In this document: piece after piece, positions 32,598 to 43,000 of the stretch
Layout of the letters: the number at the start of each line of letters is the position of its first letter
How positions within the stretch are numbered: position 1 is the stretch's first letter
Assembly (NCBI RefSeq): GCF_020509005.1
Contig: NC_063015.1
Coordinates: 186,001-250,000 of the forward strand
Length of the DNA stretch: 64,000 nt
From: Fulvia fulva
Lineage: Eukaryota > Ascomycota > Dothideomycetes > Mycosphaerellales > Mycosphaerellaceae
Reading direction: 5' to 3'
The notes under the pieces: model-generated
Databases searched by the model: none
Seen by the model: only the letters and a program-made list of their open reading frames with translations
What the model was told of the DNA's origin: nothing
Made by a program: the position numbers and the translations under genes

Positions 32598-35480
32598 TAC
32601 CTATTTAATACTAAGCTTTATTAACTTCATTAGTCGTAGGTTTGTATACTTCTATAGCGATAACGAGCCCTCTATTAGGAAGGTGTTTCCCTTAGTTATT
32701 AATAATAATAAGATTAAATAGTACGTAGCCGCGGAATACGCGCCTACGTAGGACCTAGTAGAAAGAGCTAGAGCTCTAATTATTACTATAAGTAGAACTA
32801 TTCGTATCTACGTACGATTACCGGAAAAGCTTTAGCTAGAATATACTATAGTAGCGGTATATATCCTCTAGCGATCCCCTCTCTAGTCAAAGGGCTAGAA
32901 GACTCTATTCGAATTAGTAATAGGACGAATTCCGAACGTAGGTTATATAGTAGTATATAGCTCCCTTATATACGTGTTTATCTATAGACTAGATTAGCCT
33001 AGTAAGAGCGAGAAACTCTAAGAGAGAGCGCTTATAGGCTAGCTTATAGGATACGACTCTACTAATATCTACCGCGTATAGGACCTATTAAAAGATAGGA
33101 TTATACGAGTCAAGGACGTCCTCTTCGATAAGACTATGTTCTATAACCTATTACGCCTAATAGTAGAGTATACGACCCCTATTAAGAATATCGTAATAGC
33201 GGAACCGGCTAAAGAGCCTAAATAATACTACGACCTATATATCGCTTATTACGAGCAAGAAATAGTGTAGGCCAGGGGGGTAGAAGAATAGGCTTAGTAG
33301 CTATATACCTAATAACCTTAAGACGCCTACTAAAAGCTCCTTAGGTAAGAACTATACTAGCCGTAATACCGCGAGTTAGTAATATATAACTAAAAGGACT
33401 AGCAAATCGAGTACGTAATAGATTACGTAACTTAAGACAATATATAGTAGTTAGTATATAATACTACTAACTACTACGACACCCTATAGTAGTAGATAAT
33501 AGATGCCCTTACCGTAGAAGAGCGTAAGGAGATTATAGGCGATATAGACCCTAATCGCGAGCTATATCTATTTATATTTATACTACTAGAAGACGCGTTA
33601 ATATATAACGCGTCTAATATACTACTCTTCCCCCTAGAGCTAGAGCTCTACACACTAGAGGAGTCTAACTATATAGTTATAGAGAATAGAAAGCGCCTAC
33701 GAACGGCCTACTTCTACTATATACTATACTAGATTATAGTCGCTAATATAATTATTAGCTAGATGTCCGGTATACGACCTAGAACACGCGCCTATTACGA
33801 TAAGAGCAATCGAAGCCCTATACGAAGAGGCAATAGCCTTCTAGGGCGTATTAATAGTACTACCTCTATATACCGCGATAACCTTCTACCCGAATCTTCT
33901 AACTACCGAGCCGCTATAAAACACCGCTTCTCCTAATAGTAGATCGAAGCTATAGCTAAGGAGTTTACTAAAGCCCTAGCAATAGGCACATTTAGATAGG
34001 TAATAGAGGAAGAGAAGGATTAGGATACTTAGTAAGAGGAGGGACTTTAGCTACTACTACCGCTAAAGTAGGTATATAAATATAAACTAGACGAGTACGG
34101 TATACTAAAGAGCTTTAAGGCTAGGCTATACGTAAGAGGCGATTTGTAAGGAACATACTTAGATATATACGCCGCTATACTACTAGTAAGTATATTCCGC
34201 CTCTACTATACTATAGCCGCGAGCTTCGACCTAGAAGCCGAACAATTCGATATTATTAACGCCTTCCTAAACTCGGACCTACTATATACTATATATCTAT
34301 AACTACCTCCTAGAATCGACAGGCTATCCTATAGACACGCCCTTAAGCTAGTTAAGGCCCTCTACGGTCTAAAGGAGTCCTCTTTATTATAGTATAACTC
34401 CCTAACCGAGAGGCTAGCCTCCCTTAGACTAGTACTCCTATCGGACTCCGAATATATCTACTATAACAATAAGGTTATGTTCTTCTTTTACGTTAACGAC
34501 CTAGTTATACTCTACTACCGTAAGTATAAGGCCTATACTCCTAATGTTAAGTAGCGGCTACTTACTAAGTACGAGATATACGAGCTCGGTGATCTCTCCT
34601 AGTTCCTAGGAATCAAGGTTACGCGCGATAGAAATAAGCGCTTACTATAGCTCTCTTAAGAAGACTACATTAAGAAGCTAGCCGCTAAATTTAGTATATC
34701 TACGAATGTACGTAAAACGATAGTACTAGTAGATTAACACCTTAATTAGACCGTTCTATAGGGTTATTAACCCACCTCTATCGCTATCCTTACGTACTAA
34801 TAACGTATAGGATCCCTTAACTTCGCCGCTATATATACGCGGCCTAATATTGCCTTTTCCTTATCTATACTATCGTAGTATCTAACTAAGCTAACTAAGA
34901 CATACCTTAAGCTTATAGATTAGTACTTGCGCTATCTCCTAGAGACTAAGAACCTCTGCCTTATATATAGCGCTAGTAAATATATCACTAGCCTTTATAG
35001 CTAACTAGAGCACCTCGGTAGTAACTACGAGTTCTTTAGAGTATCGGACGCGTCCTACGGCATAAATAATAATAGGACTAGCTCAAATAGCTAGGTCTTT
35101 ATACTATTTAGTAGACTAGTAGATTATAAGGCATCTAAACAAATCACTATTACTAAGTCCTTAATAGAGGCTAAGCTACTCGGGCTTTCGTAAGCCGCCT
35201 TAGAGCTTATATAGTAGGAACAAGTCTTCGCTAAGATATACCTTTAGTTCAATTAGTATACCTTCTTATACTACGATAATACGTAGACTATCCGCCTTGT
35301 TAACTAATAAGGGTAAAAGCTTAATACAAAGCTAGGCTACGTTAATATCTACTGCTACTAGCTCCGATAGCGAGACTAGCGCGGAGACATTAAGATCAAG
35401 TATCTTAGTACTAACGATATACCTATAGACGGGCTGACTAAGCTACTTCTACTATAGAAGCACTAGTACTCGTTAAGCTA
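32598..35480 (+). pseudogene. copia-2: Ty1/copia pol (integrase, RT, RNase H), RIPed
   Basis: Starts inside the integrase core right after the Fot1 TA: FINFISRRFVYFYSDNE, ARALIITISRTIRIYVRLP (about 32625-32840), then the integrase C-terminus to about 33290, a linker, RT from about 34070 (YKYKLDEYGILKSFKARLYV, FDIINAFLNSDL, LVKALYGLKES) with the active site YVND at 34489-34500, where the catalytic Asp is Asn, then LGDLSQFLGIKV. RNase H end to about 35480 (WQEQVFAKI-like, DGLTKLLL). Gag, protease and 5' LTR are missing. No matching LTR was found. Confidence 0.83.
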
Positions 35481-35908
35481 CTTAATATAGCTAAGGAAGG
35501 CGTAGACCTACGTACCTTAGTACCCTCTATAGCCGTATTAGGAGGTAACGGGCTAATAGACGCCTAAGAAGCCCGTAGTAGCGGCCTTACCTTATCTCGA
35601 AACGAATACCGAACGGCTTTATCTTTACAGACACCTCTCTAGAAGCGCTAGTAGGCGTAAAACACGGCTACTAGTAGCTACTAATGCTATAGACAATAAC
35701 GAAGCTAGGGTAAAGTATCTACTATTTACCGGTACGGCCCTAGTACTATTATTAATAGGTGTTTCTCGGACTCCTATTAGCTAATAGCGTAAGGGGGAGA
35801 AACACCCCTATTACTAGTAGTAGCGTATCTAATTAGAAAGCGAGAAACGCCTCTAACTTACTACTAGTAACAACACTACTATATTATTACTATATTATCC
35901 GCTACTTT
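35481..35908. other. RIPed tail region downstream of copia-2
   Basis: No coding frame of note. Probably the 3' end and part of the LTR of copia-2; no repeat partner in the window. Contains the inverted pair AGGTGTTTCTC / GAGAAACACCC around 35757-35805. Confidence 0.35.
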
Positions 35909-35921
35909 TACACCTTATATA
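35909..35921. repeat. TSD of composite B, left
   Basis: TACACCTTATATA, repeated at 38710-38722. Confidence 0.88.
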
Positions 35922-37631
35922 GATAGATAGATAGATTTGTTATTCCCCTGTTCTAGGACCCTATCCGGCCTATATAGGTATATATCTATTGTTATATACA
36001 AAGGGAAACCCGAATAGGTAAAAACCCTTCCCGCCCCTAACTACTCCTTGTCTAGTTTAGCTTTCCCTCTAAACGTACGTAGTCTATATCACTACCCCGT
36101 TAGCCCCCGCTCCTAGCCGGTCTCGTCGCGCTACGTCGTGTCCTCTCTTCCTATACTACTCCTACTAGGCGGTACTGTTCTAGCTAGCCCTTCTCTAGTA
36201 TCTAGTTCGTAATACGCCGTAGGTCCTTAGCGTTATTAAGAAGTGCCCTAATCGTCCGGTTCCTCGCCTTTACTATCCACTCCCCCCTTCCTAGCGACTA
36301 CCTCAGACAGACGAGGAGTACGTACCGTACGTTCTAGGAGCGATAGCCGTAGGGGTAGCTAGTATTCGTGTATCCTAGAACCTTCCTCTATAATAGGTAC
36401 CCCTAGAGGCCGATGTGTTCGCTTCGTAGTTAGGTTGCTATACTACTCTATACCCTCGTAAGGCGGTAGTAGATAAGCTTTAGGGGGTGCTTAACCGCGG
36501 ATTTTGTAGCTAACTATTCCTTAGGTTGTCCCGCTAGCTAAGGGCGTCTACTATACCCTACAACCTAGTTGTTCTACCTCTCTTTCTATAGTTGCTCTAT
36601 AAACAATTTCTTACCTTCCTATTATATTACTAGCTATTCGTCCCTTACCCGGTAGTTCGGCTCGTTTCCGGGTCGAATGCCCTTATACGCTAGTACTAAT
36701 TCGCGGACCCTTACGACTATACTAGCGATAACCTTCTATACTAGGTTCTATACCGACTTGCCTAAGTAGGAGGTCCGTAGTCCCTAGATATATAGGTCGA
36801 TCGGCGGTATAGCGGTCTCGTATTTAAGTATCCTCGTTAGTATCGACTTATATACCCCGGTAACCTTCCTTAGGCATTAGTTTTAGATCTTCGCTAGCGG
36901 CGCGACGAGTCCCTTCGATAGGTAGGCCCTCTCGCCTAAGGACTATACTTAGCTACTATAGGTAAGGACTGGCCGTATAATAGCCGTATATAGAAGTCGT
37001 AACTACCGGAAGTCCGCCCCCTATATAGACGTAGTGAGCCTCTAGCATAATACTATATTCTGTTTAGCTTTCCGTAATATTACCTATACGTACTTCCTCT
37101 ACCGTAGCGCCGGGTCCACCTATAGTCCGAGGATCCTGAGCTAATTTACCGGGTTAGTCGTGTACCCCTATATCTAGATAGAAGCTTATATATTATAGAA
37201 CCGTGGCCGGCGCGTAAAGTGTATCAGATTGTACTTTTCTAGAGCAAACCGAGCCCCGTGCCTCCTAGCCTAGTCCTCGTAGATCTTATGCTTCTCTTCT
37301 AGTAGCCTATAGTTCTCCTTAGTCGAGGAAGACTACGCTAGGATGTTTATGTCGTCTACGAAGCCGCTCGTAGCGGTGTTTTAGGATTCTAGGGCTAGGA
37401 GTAGCGTCGCTATAAAGAAGAGGAATAGAATAGGTACTAGCGTTAAGCCTTACGGGATTCTAGTATAGACTACTTAAAATAGGCTTCTATACTAGCCGAC
37501 TAGGATTAACGTACTACGGTTTTAGAGGTAGGACCGTACGAAGTTAACAAGCTACTTAGGGAGTCCTTTCGACCTTAGGATATAGAGTAGCCGCGGGTAT
37601 AACACGTAGTCGAAGGCTCCCGATATGTCTA
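35922..37631 (-). pseudogene. LINE family-2 RT remnant in composite B
   Basis: The minus strand reads LDISGAFDYVLYPRLLYILRSKG, the RT active site SGFVDDINIL at about 37334-37363, DPALR.RKYV, NCLRKVTGVYKSILTRI near 36840 and the C-terminal region to about 36080, then the 3' UTR. Colinear with 2300-3165. RIP stops throughout. Confidence 0.8.
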
Positions 37632-38709
37632 GTAAGGAAGGAATCGTATTTAGTAAGCTAGCTACGAGATAAGGTAACAAGTCTTAACCGCGCTTTCCTA
37701 CTTATCTAGTACTACCGTATAGCCTCGTTTCGAGAGGTTAGCCCGGAGCAAAAGCTTCCCTCTACGCCCTCCCTCCCTATTTGCTCCTTAAGCTAATATC
37801 CACCTCTATAGGCCTAAGCCCTTTAGTGCTCTCTATTGACCGATATGCGTATCCGTCCTCTCGGGCTATATAGATAGTGTTAGCCGTCGCTACTAGTATA
37901 TACTACGCCCTAGGTTTTGACGCCCTTCGCGTTACCGTAGCCTATCTCTAGAAAGCGGCCGTCTATACCTCGTAGGTTTGCTCGGGGCATATACTACGCC
38001 GGGTAGCGTACTCCTTACGTCTCTACCTACTAACTAATATAAAGTTCCTTATTACCCTACCCTCGATCCTCCCCGATCACAGAACTAATCTACTTGTATT
38101 ATACGTCTTTTCCCCGTCCTAATAACCGTCTTTTCCTTGCTTAGGCTATCGTCTTTTCCTCGTCGTAATCTACTATGTCAGACTAGGTACGTTATGTAGC
38201 GGGATAGGTAGTGCCTTAGGTAAAACCCTCGTTCCTATACCGGGTGTTTAATAGGCCCTTATAGGCTTCGTCGTATATCTACCTACCTACCGTATTGCCC
38301 GCTAGTAAACACTAGATTGTTTCGTAGTCCGCTCGACCCCGTTATATAGTCCGCTTAGTTGTTGTTCTATAGTCCGCTCGTCTAATGTTCGTCGCTTAGC
38401 CCGCTCGGTTTACGGTCTCCGGAGGTGAAAATTCTATACTTATACTAGAGGTGTCCTATCGAGCGTATAGGCTACGGTTCTACGCCCTTCTTATACGTAG
38501 AAAGAAGAGGGACTCGCTCCTAATACGAGTATACGCTCGTCGGATAGTTTTTATACCCGTTTTACTAGTAGTCCTCTATTCGCCGCGGCTTCGCCTACGT
38601 TACGCGCCCGTCGCGCCTACGACGCTCTAGCGTAAGAATACTTAGCTCTCTCGTAGCTAGACGAGAGGTTCGTAGCCGCCACTACGTACAGGTGATTCTC
38701 GTCGTCGAC
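37632..38709 (-). repeat. 5' module of composite B, uninterrupted
   Basis: 1,078 bp, the best copy of the module, somewhat less RIPed than A. It begins GTCGACGACGAGAATCACCT (minus strand) and ends GATTCCTTCCTTA at the LINE junction. A frame running most of its length has only TAG/TAA interruptions; readable pieces include YDEEKTIA, ARKRRLLGRGKD, NLRGIDGRFLEIGYGNAKG and SPRGRIRISVNRE. Not a known LINE ORF1: no CCHC or RRM seen. In structure it matches the WEIRD part of the Magnaporthe MINE chimeras. Confidence 0.8.
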
Positions 38710-38722
38710 TACACCTTATATA
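38710..38722. repeat. TSD of composite B, right
   Basis: TACACCTTATATA immediately upstream of the module's first base (minus sense). A related string also occurs at 38862-38875, outside the element. Confidence 0.85.
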
Positions 38723-39186
38723 TAGTACACACTTGCCTAAAATAAAAAGGTGTTACTACCCTAAGGTAATAACCTTTAAAAGTATAGAAAGTAAGGCACC
38801 CCGAAGGTGCCTTTTTAACTTTCCGATACCGTTACTCCGGTATTACCTATTAGAGCCCTATTACACCTTATATAGTATAAGCTCTATCGTAGATAGCCTA
38901 GTACATTACGCTACTAACTAGTATCTCATACTCCCTAGGGGTAGAGCGAGCTCTCTTACTACTCGCTAGAGCGAAATAACTTAGTATAGAGCAATTATCG
39001 GACAATTTAATAAGTTAAGCGGACGACAATATATATATAAGTATACAATAGGACTAAGGCTACCCCTAGATTAAACTTAGGACCTCTAATGTTTACCGGT
39101 AGGTAAGATAATTATATACTTAAGTAAAAGTCCGTATAACGGGACTATTACCTAAGCTATCTTACCGGTAATAGTTATATAATCTA
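38723..39186. other. Hairpin-rich non-coding stretch
   Basis: No credible gene. Several small palindromes: AAGGCACC/GGTGCCTT at 38793-38800 and 38806-38813, extended outward by GAAAGT/ACTTTC; GGTATTACC-like pairs at 38751-38780 and 38828-38850. Possibly the remainder of the site into which composite B inserted. Confidence 0.4.
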
Positions 39187-39188
39187 TA

Positions 39189-40321
39189 ACGTACTTTACT
39201 ACCGAGCGGGCTATACTACCGAGCGGGCCACTTTTGCTAAGAACTGTACCACTTCTATAGATATAGCTATATAACCACTATTATAGCGTATATTATCTTC
39301 AAACGATGCCAAAGTGACCTTAGCTATCTAGGCCACGAAACGCGACGCGACAATTACGAATCGACTTGCTATAAAGGTATACGACGCGTCTCGAACTATA
39401 CTAGGGTATCGATTGAATAGACGACCTCCTCGGGGTGACTACGAGCCTAATTCGAAGAAGCTTATAGAGCTAGAAGAGAGGGTGGTACTTGAGTATATAC
39501 TCGAGCTAGATCTTAGAGGTTTCCCGCTATTAAAGGCTAGTATACGAGCAATGGCCGATTTATTACTATAAGAGAAGGGTCTTAAGCCCGCTAGTCTTAA
39601 TTAGATAGATAGGCTTATTAGGCGGTATCGTGAGCTAAAGGTTTATATAACACGTAGATACGATCGTTAGCGAGCCCTAATAGAAGATCTAGACGTTATC
39701 GAGAAGTAGTTCTTACTTATACGTAATATAAAGGAGAAGTATAGTATCCTTAACTAGGACACCTATAACTTTGACGAGACAGGGTTTATAATAGGTGTCA
39801 TTACGTCTTAGAGCGTCGTTACGGGTTTAGAAAGGCGTAGGAGAAAGAGGAAGGTCGTTTAATAGGGTAATAGAGAGGGAGTAGAGAGATAGCGTATTAG
39901 ATAGCTCTTATACGAAGCGAGATTAGTAAGCTACGTAAGTCTAACGAGGCCCTTATATAGCGGAAAGTACGAAAGCGCAAGTACATTTAGTCTAGAGGGT
40001 CTCTAACCTTCGATAAGGCGTCGCAATTAATACCTCTAGAGGATACTAGGAGGTAGGAAGTGAGTAGAGAGTCGCTAGATAGTGTTCGGCTAGTACTAAG
40101 GCTACGACGCTAAAAGCGATATAGCGAGTCGGGGCATAACGTACGTACCTATTAAGTAGACTCGCTAGATAGCGAAGAATCTAAAGAGGAATTGTCCTCC
40201 TAGTAACAATTCTATAGGATGTCGTCGTATTAAGATACCGTCGTAATTAAAGTAGAAGTGGTATAGTTCTTAGTAAAAGTAGCCCGCTCGGTAGTATAGC
40301 CCGCTCGGTAGTAAAGCACGA
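39189..40321 (+). mobile_element. Fot1/pogo-type DNA transposon, internally deleted, copy 2
   Basis: 1,133 bp, TA duplications at 39187-39188 and 40322-40323, TIRs with two tandem TACTACCGAGCGGGCTA-type units at each end. Colinear with copy 1 in inverted orientation, including the same internal deletion. The 17-bp size difference is one TIR unit. Confidence 0.9.
39330..40230 (+). pseudogene. Fot1-like transposase remnant (copy 2)
   Basis: N-terminal HTH-like part (YRPPRG and neighbouring residues after a basic start, GFPLLKASIRAMADLLL at about 39517-39565), then DVIEK.FLLIRNIKEKY and the first DDE Asp in TYNFDETGFIIGVI at about 39755-39800, then VVTGLERRRRKRKVV. After about 39865 it passes directly to the C-terminal tail (SRGSLTFDKASQLIPLEDTR at about 39990-40050). 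The catalytic core with the other two acidic residues is absent, so it could only have moved with transposase from elsewhere. Confidence 0.82.
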
Positions 40322-40323
40322 TA

Positions 40324-40782
40324 CTTTATAATATAGGTGACAATAGTAGTAGTGAAAGTGAGGAATAAGGGAAGGGGTATAAAGCTTACCTTACTTACCT
40401 TAGCTTACTTTACTTAAAATAGCTAACTTGTCCTTACTATAGTAGTAGTAACATCTAGGGCCTAACGTCACTACTATAGGTAGGGGGGGTGGTTATAATA
40501 GGGTGTACGTAATCATATAGGAATTAGCTCATTTACTCTAGCGTACGAGCTAAGGGGGTGTATCGCGATCCGAGCGTATATATAGGCAATATCCTATTAT
40601 TAAAACTTAAGGCTACGTACGCTAAGAATTAGGTAACTAATTAGTCACCTATAGCCTCTTTAAGAGCAACACTTGTCTATTCTAGATAGCTATATATAAT
40701 ATATAATCCACTTTGAAAACACCCTATATAAGCCCGTATAATAACTTCCTATACTTCTAACGTAATAAAGATAAGTACCTTA
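40324..40782. other. AT-rich spacer, no gene seen
   Basis: Moderately RIP-like spacer between Fot1 copy 2 and copia-3. No ORF, RNA gene or repeat partner recognised. Confidence 0.5.
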
Positions 40783-40787
40783 ACTAA

Positions 40788-41021
40788 TGTTAAGAACATA
40801 TAGGCCGTAGGACAAGCATATAGGTGTAGGTGTGTTATGTAACTAGATCACGTAACTAGGGTTTACTAGCCTATAGGCTAGTAAACATCCGGACACCTAG
40901 TGTCTACCTATACTAATACCGGCGATACTATATATAGATACACGCTATCCTATTAGGTCCTTCTTCGTCTTTCGTATAATCAGCCGTCTTCTACTACTAC
41001 ATAACTCGTACCTATTTAATA
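40788..41021 (+). repeat. copia-3 5' LTR
   Basis: 234 bp, TGTTAAGAACATATAGG to CTATTTAATA (RIPed TTTAACA). Matches 52232-52465. Confidence 0.9.
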
Positions 41022-41079
41022 GGTTATAAGCCCGGGTTAGTAACTCGGTATTTTACCCTCGATAAAGTCGTATTAGAGT

Positions 41080-43000
41080 TATTCCTCTTTAGAACAAAAG
41101 GAAGGCAGACTAGAGGCCGCACCCGCATTGTATAGGAAGCTATAGCCGTGCTATAGGTGTATATAAGACGTAAAAGAGCCTAGTAAGGCACTATTAGACT
41201 CCGAGTTAGGGAGCCTATACTAATACCTTAGACAAGTAGGCAAGCTTACTAAGAAGAGTCGCTCTCCGGACGTCGCGTTCGTATCGACTAACTGTTTATT
41301 CTAAGAGAGCCGTAGTGTCTTAGAAACCCCCTCTACTAAGAGAGTTACGCTATAGTGTCTTAGTACTAATACGATCCTTACCGACCGACTTTCCTCCTCT
41401 TCCCGGCGGATAGCTATCCTCTCCGCTATTAACCTCGCGTTCGGTTTATCCCATTTCGATCCGATCGCGTACGACCGAATATATCCTTTTACCTAAGGGT
41501 AGCTAACCTGTCCCTTAACTTACAAAAATAGAGAACGAGACTAGGTTTATAAGAAAGAGAGCAGTACCTCTTCTAAGAAGAGAGAACTACGAAATATAGT
41601 TTAAGCTAATAAGAATATACCTAGTATTAAAGCAGGTTGACTAGGTCCTCGAAGACATTATTACGGACATTCCCGCTTCAACCCTATCTATAGCGACACC
41701 CTCTATATTATCGGAGTTATCCCTTCCTTTAGATCAAGTAATAAGGAAGGCATCGTATAGACGGTATAATACAACGGCCCTATATAAGATGTATATCTGT
41801 CTATCGATAGATAACTAAGAGATAATATACGAGATCCGGTATACGAAGGAGTTATAGGAATAGGCTAAAGCTAAATATAAGAGAAGACTTCTCGCTACTA
41901 GAAGAAGTTTACTTTAGCAATACACTAATTTCGTGATAATAGAGGACTAGTCAATAGATAACGCCTAGTAGGAGCTTAGCTCAATTATAAGGAGGGCTAT
42001 TTCAATCCCGCCTTAGTTCTAAGACATTAAGACTAAGGACAGAAAGATCTAGCAACTTTTAGTAGCTCTACTAGACTTATTTAGCTCAATTCGCGATGTA
42101 ATTAATGCCTAGGTAAATCTCTTACTATAAGACATTCTTACAATTCTTAGGGAGAAGCAAGAATCAATAATTTATTAAGGGATAGCTATGTTCGCTAAGA
42201 AGGGTTTCTAGGGCAAGCTTACGTACTATCTCTACGGTAGTAACCATTTTATAAGCAAGTGCCTATACCTTTCTATAGCTCAGTAGGCTGTTAGGAACAA
42301 GGACAAACTAGCTAGGGTTACCTACCCTACTAAGAGACAACCGTTACTACCTCGTAGGAGGTCATTATTACTAAACCTTCGCAATGTCCTTAAGGTAATA
42401 ACGGACCTTATAAAGTAGATAAAGGAGAGCCGTAAGCCAAAGGCCTCCTCTAGTAAGTCTATAAGGGCCTATACGACCTAGGAAGACGTATCAGACTCTA
42501 AGATACTATTAGAAGATAATGATGTTAATGAGGTTACCTATTCTACTATAGAAGCTAAAGGTAAGTACCCCTCGTCCAAGTAGTTACTTAACTCTTGTAC
42601 ATCATTATATATAACTGACTAAGATTCACTATTTAGGACACTAAAGCCTCTTTAAAAGAGGAAGTGGATTAAGGTTAGGGGTGGCTAGCTACAAGCTATA
42701 TATATAGGAAGTGTAGTAATAGGTAGTCCTTCTAGAAAGCAAATTGTCTTAGAAAATGTCCTGTTTGTTCCTAGCCTTAGAGTTAGTCTTGTTTCGTAGA
42801 ATTAGTTTAGCTAATAGTTTGCTATCTAACTACCTAGTTTTACCCTAAAATCCTTGTCTAGTAAACCCGTTGTCTAGACTAAACTTCGAGGAGGAGTACC
42901 GTTTATCTACTCGATCTCGGAAATTCTTAAGCTATAGTATACTAGTATACTCTCTTAAGAACGTGACGGTACCGCTATAGCTAACACTAAGTCCGAAGAT
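41080..43000 (+). pseudogene. copia-3 gag and protease region
   Basis: Degenerate frame after the 5' LTR. Readable landmarks: RRYNTTALYKMYICLSIDN near 41760, a nucleocapsid-like YYLYGSNHFISKC at about 42225-42265 (Cys partly changed to Tyr), an acidic linker near 42490, and a protease-like stretch near 42700-42850. Many TAG/TAA stops. Confidence 0.6.

Larger units (their letters stand above)
35922..38709 (-). mobile_element. Composite retroelement B: the same 5' module fused to a LINE family-2 3' part
   Basis: Read on the minus strand: module 38709 to 37632, then LINE family 2 from the RT palm motif (LDISGAFD at about 37600-37630) to the 3' UTR and the (TATC)n tail at 35922-35935. The unit is flanked by TACACCTTATATA on both sides (35909-35921, 38710-38722). 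Module start and length equal those of composite A, but the LINE family and the fusion point differ. Confidence 0.85.

Noticed and set aside
27687..38709. Module A/B interpreted as an LTR or as a DNA transposon inserted into LINEs
   Set aside because: No TSD at the module-LINE junction, no terminal repeats, and TSDs instead flank the module plus LINE as one unit in both cases.
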